Source: Flavobacteriales bacterium | GTDB lineage: Bacteria; Bacteroidota; Bacteroidia; Flavobacteriales_D; Crocinitomicaceae | Direction: 5' to 3' | Assembly (NCBI GenBank): GCA_018665005.1 | Contig: JABJEE010000200.1 | Coordinates: forward strand, 1 to 6,877 | DNA length: 6,877 bases | Part shown: positions 1 to 6,597 of the stretch, piece by piece | How the letters are laid out: every line of letters begins with the position of its first letter | Position numbering within the stretch: the first letter of the stretch is position 1 | Program-made: the position numbers and the translations under genes | The notes under the pieces: model-generated | The model's input: only the letters and a program-made list of their open reading frames with translations | Database searches by the model: none | What the model was told of the DNA's origin: nothing

Positions 1-707
1 GCAGTGTTGTTTACCAACGAACCAGTGCACCAACCTGCTTGATTGCCTTCTACACAATAAACTCGTGCTACTCCATCTTTTTCGTCTTGCCAAGAATCTC
101 CAACTGGTGAACAATTCACATTTACCTCACAAGGATCAGATTCATTTATTTTTTCTGAATTAGGATTTCCAGTTGATCTATAATTGTAAACAACTCTATC
201 TATAAAAATTTCGGACGCTTGTGTATTTGAAGGTTCATTGATTTCAATGACCATGTCATTTCCAAAACACAAAGCTGCGTTTTGCATGTGGTGGTCTATT
301 ACATCAGCACTAGTCATGGGCTTGTGAAGAAGCTTTCCGTTGATGTCTCTAATAGTCAGGACGGTCTCTCCGTAAAGAACAAATTTTGAGAATAAAAAAC
401 TTAAAGCTTCTGCGCCTTCAGAAGAAACGCGCAATTTCCAATTTCGAGACCCGTCATTACTTATATTCCATTCACCAAAATCAGACGTATTGATGTTGGA
501 CTCTAAGCAAACCCCAATTCTGTATAATTCTCCATTTTTTTCTCGCTCGACATCCTGTGCATGAATTAAACTAAGGTCGGGAGACGCTAATTCCATAGCA
601 GGAATTTCTTTTAGATTTTTGATTTGTTGAACTTCTAAAGTTTTTCCTTGTGATAATCCGATGAACACGAATTGAATACAAAAAAAGAGGGTAAAAAGAT
701 TTCTCAT
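1..707 (-). CDS. Lysyl-endopeptidase-like secreted serine protease, N-terminal part (3' end cut by window edge)
   Basis: Reading from ATG at 707-705, an open frame of 235 codons runs off the window with no stop. Residues 1-20 are a signal peptide (MRNLFTLFFCIQFVFIGLSQ). Residues about 21-190 resemble the propeptide of Achromobacter protease I-type lysyl endopeptidases. The mature domain appears to begin near residue 190 with CEVNVNC, then GDSWQDEKDGVARVY, then CTGSLVNN at 227-234, the segment that in this S1 family directly precedes the catalytic-histidine motif. The spacing of Cys193 and Cys199 matches the first two mature cysteines of the family, and Cys227 fits a third. Cys218 looks additional. 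The catalytic His, Asp and Ser lie beyond the window, so activity, Lys specificity and any C-terminal sorting domain cannot be judged. It is transcribed divergently from the response regulator. Family call is confident from the conserved mature N-terminus; exact specificity is inference. Confidence 0.85.
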   Translation of the reverse strand, partial: MRNLFTLFFCIQFVFIGLSQGKTLEVQQIKNLKEIPAMELASPDLSLIHAQDVEREKNGELYRIGVCLESNINTSDFGEWNISNDGSRNWKLRVSSEGAEALSFLFSKFVLYGETVLTIRDINGKLLHKPMTSADVIDHHMQNAALCFGNDMVIEINEPSNTQASEIFIDRVVYNYRSTGNPNSEKINESDPCEVNVNCSPVGDSWQDEKDGVARVYCVEGNQAGWCTGSLVNNT

Positions 708-738
708 AGAATTGTTTTTTTAAATTTTAGATGCCGAT

Positions 739-771
739 TTTGGTTAAAACCTTTAATACGACATAAATTTG
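739..771 (+). promoter_or_regulatory. Candidate Bacteroidota-type promoter for the response regulator operon
   Basis: TTTG at 739-742 and TAAATTTG at 764-771 are separated by 21 bases. This fits the TTTG / TAnnTTTG promoter pattern known for Bacteroidota. Initiation would fall near 778, leaving a leader of roughly 38 bases before the ATG at 816. It is seen as a motif match only, and the AT-rich context makes chance matches possible. Confidence 0.45.
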
Positions 772-784
772 TTAATTTTATACA

Positions 785-792
785 CAAATATA
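785..792 (-). promoter_or_regulatory. Candidate -7 element for the divergent protease gene
   Basis: On the minus strand these bases read TATATTTG, an exact TAnnTTTG match, about 78 bases upstream of the protease ATG. The nearest TTTG-like upstream element (807-810) is only 14 bases away, shorter than usual, so the match is weak. If it is real, the 795-811 palindrome would lie between its two promoter elements. Confidence 0.3.
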
Positions 793-794
793 AG

Positions 795-811
795 GTTTGT
801 AATTTACAAAC
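795..811. promoter_or_regulatory. Perfect 17-bp palindrome, candidate operator
   Basis: GTTTGTAA-T-TTACAAAC has perfect 8-base arms around one central base. It ends four bases before the response regulator ATG at 816 and lies in the divergent intergenic region. The symmetry suggests a binding site for a dimeric regulator. It could also form a weak six-pair hairpin in the leader with an AATTT loop. Which protein binds it is unknown; OmpR-family regulators usually prefer direct repeats, so the neighbouring regulator is not an obvious partner. Confidence 0.45.
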
Positions 812-815
812 GAAA

Positions 816-1508
816 ATGAAGAATATTTGTTTAATCGAAGATGAGGAAAACATTGTTGAACTCGTTAAGTTAAACCTTGAAATAGAGGGGTTTAAGGTGA
901 AATCATTTCAAAATGGAATGAGAGCGAAAGAGGCGATTTTAGAAATTATACAGTTTGACTTAATTATTCTTGATGTTATGTTGCCTGAGTATAGTGGCTT
1001 TGACCTTTGTAAGGATATTCGCGAATTGAGTGACGTACCTGTTCTCTTTTTGTCCGCTAAAGGAATAGCCACTGATAGGATTCACGGGCTTAAGTTGGGG
1101 GCAAATGATTATTTGGCCAAACCTTTTGATTTGGAAGAGCTGATTTTGAGAATTCACAATTTGGTTTCAAGTAAAATAGATGTGAAGATCAATAGTCTGC
1201 AAATCGGCGAAGTGAAGGTGAATTTCTCTTCCTATGAAGCTAAAGATTCTCAGTCGAATACCATTCATGTTTTTTCGAAAAGAGAAATAGAATTGCTAGA
1301 GCTTTTTAATGAATATGAGGGGAAAGTCATATCGAGAGACTTGATTTTGGATAAGCTTTGGGGAAAAGACAATTTCCCGACATCCCGGACAATCGACAAT
1401 TATATCCTTACTTTTAGAAAAATTTTTGAATCAAATGCCAGGGATCCAGAATTCTTTCATTCAGTGAGAGGCGTTGGATACAGATTTACTTTACATTCTC
1501 CAAAATAA
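816..1508 (+). CDS. OmpR/PhoB-family two-component response regulator
   Basis: A 230-residue DNA-binding response regulator of usual length for the family. The receiver domain (about 1-118) shows the acidic pair Glu8/Asp9, phosphoacceptor Asp53 in LIILDVMLP, Ser80 in FLSAK, Tyr99 and Lys102 in the KPF motif, so all phosphorylation residues are present. The winged-helix domain (about 127-227) has a recognition helix near 190-205 (SRTIDNYILTFRK) and the wing signature HSVRGVGYRF at 215-224. The ATG at 816 is chosen because the receiver fold begins there (MKNICLIEDEE). The frame stays open back to 672, but that extension lacks family similarity and overlaps the divergent protease gene. No sensor kinase is adjacent. 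Its stop is one base from the receptor start, so it probably controls, and is co-transcribed with, the receptor and HMA genes. The signal sensed is not visible. Confidence 0.93.
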   Translation: MKNICLIEDEENIVELVKLNLEIEGFKVKSFQNGMRAKEAILEIIQFDLIILDVMLPEYSGFDLCKDIRELSDVPVLFLSAKGIATDRIHGLKLGANDYLAKPFDLEELILRIHNLVSSKIDVKINSLQIGEVKVNFSSYEAKDSQSNTIHVFSKREIELLELFNEYEGKVISRDLILDKLWGKDNFPTSRTIDNYILTFRKIFESNARDPEFFHSVRGVGYRFTLHSPK

Positions 1509-1509
1509 A

Positions 1510-3687
1510 ATGAAAATCTTAATTAGTCTATTGTTTTTACTAGGATTCGGAACCATTTGGTCTCAGGTCAACGGTTTGGTTCAGGGAAACAATGGAAAAA
1601 AGACGGAACCCTTATATGGTGCAAAGGTTAAACTTTTGTTGGCTAAGAAGGGGGTCGTTACTGGCGAGGAAGGATTATTTGAAATGGTTTTACCGAAAGA
1701 TCTACCTGATACTATGGTGATTTCAGCAAGAGGCTATATTTCGGATACGGTTGTTCTTTTTAAAAAAGACAGATTTTTAGCATTAAACATCGTTCTATAT
1801 TCTGAGTTACTACTTCCAGAGGTTATTGTTGAATACAAAAGAAAGTCTTTCTCAATATCCAGATTGAAAGTTTTGCATGTGGAGGAACTTACGTCGAATG
1901 AATTGAAAAAAGCCGCTTGTTGTAATCTTGGAGAATCCTTTGAAACAAATGCATCGGTCGATGTGAATATGACAGATGCGGTATCAGGTGCCAAAAAAAT
2001 TCAAATGATGGGTTTAGAAGGGATTTACACACAAATCCAATTTGAGAATATTCCATATTTGCGTGGACTAGAAAGCTCTTTTGGTCTTGAAACTATTCCA
2101 GGCTCTTGGATTGAATCTATTCAAATCACAAAAGGTGCGGGAAATGTTGTGAATGGGAATGAGAGTATGGCGGGCTTGATTAATCTAGAATTGGAAAAGC
2201 CAGAGAAGATGGATCGTTTCTTTTTAAATATGTATCAAAATAGATTTGGTAGGAGTGAGCTGAATTTTAGAACTGGTTTTGAGATGTCCGAAAAATGGTC
2301 GGGTGGAATCTTTGGATATGTGAGCTCTCAGTGGGGAGAAATAGATGAAAACGGAGACAGCTTTATGGATGTTCCATTGGGATCAAATGTATCAGCTTTG
2401 GGCCGGTTTGATTACGAAGGGGAAAAAATGGAAGCGAAATTGGGCTTTAATATCCATGAAGATGTGAAAAATGGGGGGCAGATAGGTTCTATCGTTAATC
2501 CTTATGGGGTTCAAATAAATAACACCCATTTTGATGTTTTTACAAAAACTGGTTTTTTTGGCAAAACGCCTGCACAATCTCTAGGAATTATCACCAATTG
2601 GAAGTATCAATTGATTGATGGAAATTTTGGCGTTAGATATTTTACTGGAGAAGAAAAGAGGGGTTATCTAAATATCATCTACGACGATTTTATTAAAACA
2701 TCTGATCATAAGATTAAAACGGGGTTAAGTTATACGTATATCGATATATCGCAATCAACTTCAGATACATTGTCCAGCAATCGAGTAGAGAATATCCCTG
2801 GAGCCTTTTTTGAATATACTTACACAGGACCTAGATTAATTACGGTTGTGGGGGCAAGATACGATTATCACCTTTTGTATGGCCAGCAGTTTGTTCCTAG
2901 ATTACATTTGAAATATAAGCTTTCTGAGTATACTGATTTCCGTTTGACCACGGGGAAAGGGTGGCGAGTCCCAAATTATATCATGGACAACATCTCCTTA
3001 CTTGCCAATTCATTTGCATGGATTGCTCCAAGTGAAATTACACCAGAAATTTCATGGAATGCAGGGGGGTCAATCTATCAGGAGTTTAACATGAAAAACA
3101 GCCCTGCAAGCTTAACTGTCGACTTTTATAGAACCTGGTTTGAAAACCAGCTTGTTGTGGATAGAGAAAACGATCAGATTCGATTTATAAACCTAGAAAA
3201 TCAATCTGTTTCCAATAGTTTTCAGGCAGAAGTTTCTATTGAGCCGTTGAAAAGGTTTGTATTGAGAGGAGCATATAAGTATTTGGATGTTCGCTCATTA
3301 TTTGGAGATAGTCTTCAGGCCAAAGTAATGATCCCAAAACATCGTGGCTTTTTGAATATCGCCTACACCACAAGAAATAAGCGTTGGGATTATGATATTA
3401 CAGTTTCAGTTTTAGGAAGAGCAAGACTTGCATCCTCTTCTCAATCAAGTCGCGAATACAGTGATGTATTCCCAAGATTAAATGCTCAAATTACTTATAA
3501 GCTTAAAAAATGGGATTTCTATCTAGGTGGAGAAAACCTAACAAATTACAGACAAGAGAACCCCATCATTGAACCCGAAAACCCTTTTGGCCCTAATTTT
3601 GATGCTACAAGAGCATGGGGTCCCATTATTGGGTACAACATTTATGTCGGATTACGATATTCGATTAAAAAAGAAATTGAAAAATAA
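1510..3687 (+). CDS. TonB-dependent outer-membrane receptor, probably metal-related
   Basis: A 725-residue outer-membrane receptor, energised by TonB in this family. Residues 1-19 are a signal peptide (MKILISLLFLLGFGTIWSQ). Residues about 20-98 form a carboxypeptidase-regulatory-like domain, followed by a TonB-box-like PEVIV at 103-107, a plug domain (about 116-222, with ITKGAGNVVNGNESMAGLINLE) and a beta barrel to near the C-terminus. The plug contains AACCNLGESFETNASVDV, with vicinal Cys137-Cys138. This is characteristic, as I recall the family, of a Bacteroidota receptor group found beside small HMA-domain proteins, as here. The ATG at 1510 is preferred over an in-frame ATG at 1474 because it gives a clean signal peptide and starts one base after the regulator stop, suggesting translational coupling. 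The substrate is inferred to be a metal ion or metal complex such as copper; siderophore or other uptake is not excluded. Confidence 0.9.
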   Translation: MKILISLLFLLGFGTIWSQVNGLVQGNNGKKTEPLYGAKVKLLLAKKGVVTGEEGLFEMVLPKDLPDTMVISARGYISDTVVLFKKDRFLALNIVLYSELLLPEVIVEYKRKSFSISRLKVLHVEELTSNELKKAACCNLGESFETNASVDVNMTDAVSGAKKIQMMGLEGIYTQIQFENIPYLRGLESSFGLETIPGSWIESIQITKGAGNVVNGNESMAGLINLELEKPEKMDRFFLNMYQNRFGRSELNFRTGFEMSEKWSGGIFGYVSSQWGEIDENGDSFMDVPLGSNVSALGRFDYEGEKMEAKLGFNIHEDVKNGGQIGSIVNPYGVQINNTHFDVFTKTGFFGKTPAQSLGIITNWKYQLIDGNFGVRYFTGEEKRGYLNIIYDDFIKTSDHKIKTGLSYTYIDISQSTSDTLSSNRVENIPGAFFEYTYTGPRLITVVGARYDYHLLYGQQFVPRLHLKYKLSEYTDFRLTTGKGWRVPNYIMDNISLLANSFAWIAPSEITPEISWNAGGSIYQEFNMKNSPASLTVDFYRTWFENQLVVDRENDQIRFINLENQSVSNSFQAEVSIEPLKRFVLRGAYKYLDVRSLFGDSLQAKVMIPKHRGFLNIAYTTRNKRWDYDITVSVLGRARLASSSQSSREYSDVFPRLNAQITYKLKKWDFYLGGENLTNYRQENPIIEPENPFGPNFDATRAWGPIIGYNIYVGLRYSIKKEIEK

Positions 3688-3703
3688 CCTTTAACTTTAT
3701 ACC

Positions 3704-4048
3704 ATGACTAAAAAATATATAAACGGATTTATTATTGTGTTCTTCTTGTTTTTTACGGGAGCAATCAATGCCCAGAAATCTCAAACAGTAGTTTTTAATA
3801 CCTCTGCACAATGTGGAATGTGTAAAGAACGGATTGAAGAGGTAATGAATTTCGTGCCAGGAGTGAAATATGCAGAACTTAATTTAAAGGACATGTCTTT
3901 AGAGATTCAATTCAATACCAAAAAAACCACAGCTGATGACCTTAGAAAGCGTGTTGCGGCTATTGGCTATACTGCTGATGACGTTGAGCCTAAAGAGGAG
4001 GATGTTAAGAAATTACCTCTTTGCTGTCAGCCGGGCGCACATCTCTAA
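3704..4048 (+). CDS. Small exported heavy-metal-associated (HMA) domain protein
   Basis: A 114-residue protein with signal peptide MTKKYINGFIIVFFLFFTGAINAQ (1-24) and one HMA-like ferredoxin fold (about 26-94). The metal site is Cys37-Gly-Met-Cys40, a CxxC in the first loop, followed by a helix (KERIEEVMNFVPGV) and a strand pattern ending in AAIGYTADDV. The classical Met two residues before the first Cys is absent (Ala35). A short acidic/lysine linker leads to a C-terminal Cys107-Cys108 pair and His113, a possible second ligand set. It starts 16 bases after the receptor stop and is very probably in the same transcript. Likely role: periplasmic binding and hand-over of a soft metal such as copper. 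The fold and motif are seen; metal identity and partnership with the receptor are inferred from context. Confidence 0.88.
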   Translation: MTKKYINGFIIVFFLFFTGAINAQKSQTVVFNTSAQCGMCKERIEEVMNFVPGVKYAELNLKDMSLEIQFNTKKTTADDLRKRVAAIGYTADDVEPKEEDVKKLPLCCQPGAHL

Positions 4049-4056
4049 ATTTTTCA

Positions 4057-4086
4057 TTGTCTTTCTTATGAAATGGTTATCTTCGC
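4057..4086 (+). promoter_or_regulatory. Candidate promoter of purF
   Basis: TTG at 4057-4059 and TATCTTCGC at 4078-4086 are separated by 18 bases. The second element differs from TAnnTTTGC at one position. Initiation would be near 4092, about 16 bases before the purF ATG. This supports separate transcription of purF from the upstream metal-handling genes. Seven-base inverted arms (4071-4077 and 4091-4097) overlap it. Confidence 0.4.
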
Positions 4087-4107
4087 CACGACCATTTAAA
4101 TCGACTG

Positions 4108-6009
4108 ATGAGTGATCCAATTAAACATGAATGTGGTATAGCCCTTTTGAGGTTAAAGAAGCCCCTAGAGTACTTCGTAGAAAAATATGGAACTCCATTT
4201 TATGGAGTGAATAAGCTTCATTTATTGATGGAGAAGCAGCACAATCGAGGTCAAGATGGCGCCGGTGTAGCCAATATAAAATTAGACATGAATCCAGGTG
4301 AAAGATATATTTCACGTATTCGGTCCATCAACAAAGCTCCCATTCAGGATATTTTCAAGCAGATCAATTCGAGATTCGAAGATATTTATGAAAAGCATCC
4401 CGATAAAATAAATGATGTAGATTATCTCAAGAAATCAGCAGGTTTCACTGGAGAATTATTTTTAGGTCATCTGAGATACGGTACTTTTGGCAAGAACTCC
4501 AAAGAAAGCTGTCATCCGTTTTTGCGTCAAAATAACTGGATTACAAGAAATTTAGTTGTTGCAGGTAATTTTAACCTTACCAATGTCGATGAGCTTTTTG
4601 AAGTGCTTTTAAAGGTTGGCCAGCATCCCAAAGAAAAATCAGATACGGTTACCGTGTTGGAAAAAATTGGACATTTCCTAGATGTTGAAAATGACGAATT
4701 GTATCACCGCTTCAAAAAAGAATATGACTCTAATTTAGAAGTTTACGGACAGATATCTGAGCATATAGAAATTCAAAAAATACTTAAAAAAGCCAGTGAG
4801 GATTGGGATGGTGGATATACCATGGCAGGTCTACTTGGTCATGGAGATGCTTTTGTGTTGAGGGACCCCGCCGGAGTGCGTCCAGCTTTTTGGTATGAAG
4901 ACGATGAGGTTTGTGTAGTGGCTTCCGAACGGCCTGCAATTCAAACAGCATTTAACCTTCAGGTTGAGGACATCAAAGAATTAAATCCAGGTCATGCTTT
5001 AATCGTTAAGAAAAATGGATTGGTTAAGGAACACCTTATCAATGAACCAACTGTAGTAAGCAAATGCTCTTTTGAAAGAATTTATTTTTCGAGAGGTTCA
5101 GACAAAGACATTTATACCGAACGAAAGGAATTGGGACGGTTGATTGTAGAGCCTGTTTTGGATACGATAGACCATGATCTTGACAATTCTGTTTTTTCCT
5201 TTATACCAAATACAGCAGAAATTTCTTTCTATGGAATGGTTAAAGGGCTTGAGTCTCACTTGAATGAGAAGAAAATTGTTCAGCTTCAGGAATTAGGGCC
5301 AGGTGCAAGTAAAGAAGATCTAGAAAAAATCATCAACCAAAGAGCTCGAATAGAAAAAATCGCCATCAAGGATGCCAAGCTGAGAACCTTCATCACTCAG
5401 GATGATTCCAGAAACGATTTGGTTTCTCATGTTTATGACATTACCTATGGAGGAATTCGTGCAAATCAAGATAATCTGGTTGTTATTGACGATAGCATTG
5501 TGCGAGGTACAACTCTTCGACAAAGTATATTTAAAATATTGGACCGTTTGAGTCCGAAAAAAATTGTTGTCGTTTCTTCGGCGCCTCAGATTCGATACCC
5601 GGATTGCTATGGGATTGATATGGCCAAGCTGGGAGACTTTATCGCTTTTAATGCGGCCATTTCTTTATTGAGAGAGCAGGAAAAAGAATCCCTTATCGAT
5701 GAGGTGTATCAGTTGTGTTTGTCTCAGCTGGATAAGCCCAAGGAAGAGGTCATTAATTACGTCAAGAAAATATACGACCCTTTTACACCACAAGAAATTT
5801 CAAAACGAATTGCGGAATTATTGACTCCTGATGACATGAAGGCTCCAGTGGAGATTGTTTATCAATCCATTGAGAATTTGCATTTGGCCTGTCCAAATAA
5901 CAAAGGAGATTGGTACTTCACTGGAAATTATCCAACACCTGGAGGGAATAAGGTCGTGAACAAAGCTTTTATCAACTGGAAGGAAGATCGGAACGAGAGG
6001 GCTTATTGA
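4108..6009 (+). CDS. purF: Amidophosphoribosyltransferase, long Bacteroidota form
   Basis: A cytoplasmic enzyme of the family that makes 5-phosphoribosylamine from PRPP and glutamine, the first step of purine synthesis. The N-terminal class-II glutaminase half starts MSDPIKHECGI: Cys9 is the expected nucleophile and implies removal of an 8-residue propeptide, as known for some PurF enzymes. HNRGQDGAG (45-53), GHLRYGTFG (120-128), GNFNLTN (153-159) and LRDPAGVRPAFWY (251-263) are the other glutaminase landmarks. The phosphoribosyltransferase half has the PRPP motif VVIDDSIVRGTT at 458-469 and SSAPQIRYPDCYGIDM at 490-505. At 633 residues it is about 130 longer than E. coli PurF, through insertions in the glutaminase half and a C-terminal extension. 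The flexible-loop segment after RTFI (426-429) lacks the run of basic residues of E. coli PurF. No other pur genes are nearby. The family is clear; the in vivo role as the sole PurF is inferred. Confidence 0.92.
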   Translation: MSDPIKHECGIALLRLKKPLEYFVEKYGTPFYGVNKLHLLMEKQHNRGQDGAGVANIKLDMNPGERYISRIRSINKAPIQDIFKQINSRFEDIYEKHPDKINDVDYLKKSAGFTGELFLGHLRYGTFGKNSKESCHPFLRQNNWITRNLVVAGNFNLTNVDELFEVLLKVGQHPKEKSDTVTVLEKIGHFLDVENDELYHRFKKEYDSNLEVYGQISEHIEIQKILKKASEDWDGGYTMAGLLGHGDAFVLRDPAGVRPAFWYEDDEVCVVASERPAIQTAFNLQVEDIKELNPGHALIVKKNGLVKEHLINEPTVVSKCSFERIYFSRGSDKDIYTERKELGRLIVEPVLDTIDHDLDNSVFSFIPNTAEISFYGMVKGLESHLNEKKIVQLQELGPGASKEDLEKIINQRARIEKIAIKDAKLRTFITQDDSRNDLVSHVYDITYGGIRANQDNLVVIDDSIVRGTTLRQSIFKILDRLSPKKIVVVSSAPQIRYPDCYGIDMAKLGDFIAFNAAISLLREQEKESLIDEVYQLCLSQLDKPKEEVINYVKKIYDPFTPQEISKRIAELLTPDDMKAPVEIVYQSIENLHLACPNNKGDWYFTGNYPTPGGNKVVNKAFINWKEDRNERAY

Positions 6010-6597
6010 TTAAGGAGTTATTTTTTTCCCATTATCATAGATTTCTACAGATTGTAGTTTGCCGCTTGAAGAAAATTCTTTTTGTTGGCCATGTTTTTTA
6101 CCATTGACATAAATCCATTCTGATTTTATATTCTTGGAATATTCATACCATTCAATATATTTCCCGTGAAAATCACCGTTGACACTATTAGATTGATGTT
6201 TCGGAGAGCCACTTCTATAAAACGATTGATGTATACCATCAGGAGCTCCATCAATATATCTACCTTCATATTTGAGCACTCCACTTTTGAACCATGTTTT
6301 TTTAATACCATTTAAGGTGCCATTTTTCCAAAGAGATTCTTCTAAGAGCTGGCCATTGTTTAAGGTATCAAATACAATTCCATTCACTCCCTCGTTATCA
6401 GCCTTTAAGGATCGATAGGTTACTGGACAAGTGACCCATTCATTTATGTCATTATTGGGGTCATAAATATGTTCCTGGTATTCTCCCGGCTCGAAATAGT
6501 GGGTCTCATCCACATGATACCTGTTTTGCCCAATGGAGTTAAGATAAAGTCCCATCATTAAGCACGGTAATACATATATCAAAAAGTTATTTTTCAT
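6010..6597 (-). CDS. Exported MORN-variant (YwqK-like) repeat protein
   Basis: A 195-residue protein of unknown function. Residues 1-24 look like a signal peptide (MKNNFLIYVLPCLMMGLYLNSIGQ); Cys12 is not in a lipobox, so a lipoprotein is unlikely. Residues about 76-193 hold roughly five degenerate 19-26-residue repeats of the MORN_2 type (pattern W/F-x-x-SG-x-L-K ... NG-x-x-HG), starting near 76, 102, 126, 150 and 175. Such repeats occur in many Bacteroidota exported proteins and in proteins labelled YwqK antitoxins; no toxin partner is visible, so that label should not be carried over. The ATG at 6597-6595 is chosen: its A is the last base of the upstream waaA stop (TGATG), a typical coupling overlap. 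A GTG directly before would add one residue. Its stop abuts the purF stop on the opposite strand. Confidence 0.8.
   Translation of the reverse strand: MKNNFLIYVLPCLMMGLYLNSIGQNRYHVDETHYFEPGEYQEHIYDPNNDINEWVTCPVTYRSLKADNEGVNGIVFDTLNNGQLLEESLWKNGTLNGIKKTWFKSGVLKYEGRYIDGAPDGIHQSFYRSGSPKHQSNSVNGDFHGKYIEWYEYSKNIKSEWIYVNGKKHGQQKEFSSSGKLQSVEIYDNGKKITP

Noticed and set aside
742..751. Short inverted repeat GGTT-AA-AACC in the divergent region
   Set aside because: Four-base arms are expected by chance, and it overlaps the candidate upstream promoter element.
672..815. Upstream in-frame extension of the response regulator to an ATG at 672
   Set aside because: The added 48 residues do not resemble a receiver domain, overlap the divergent protease coding sequence and contain the promoter-like elements and palindrome. 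The receiver begins exactly at the ATG at 816.
1474..1509. Earlier in-frame ATG for the TonB-dependent receptor
   Set aside because: It would overlap the regulator by 35 bases and put 12 polar residues before the signal peptide. The ATG at 1510 gives a normal signal peptide and tight spacing.
1734..1994. Minus-strand open frame inside the receptor gene, and similar antisense frames at 960-1157, 2392-2577, 4121-4315, 5320-5523 and 6126-6311
   Set aside because: All lie wholly within well-supported genes in other frames and their translations show no recognisable domains or signals.
4071..4097. Inverted repeat as a terminator for the HMA gene
   Set aside because: The stem is only seven pairs with a 13-base loop and no following T-run. 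It overlaps the likely purF promoter, so an operator or chance is more plausible.
6010..6597. Toxin-antitoxin system based on the YwqK-like repeats
   Set aside because: The protein carries a signal peptide and no toxin-like gene lies beside it. The antitoxin label in databases rests on repeat similarity.
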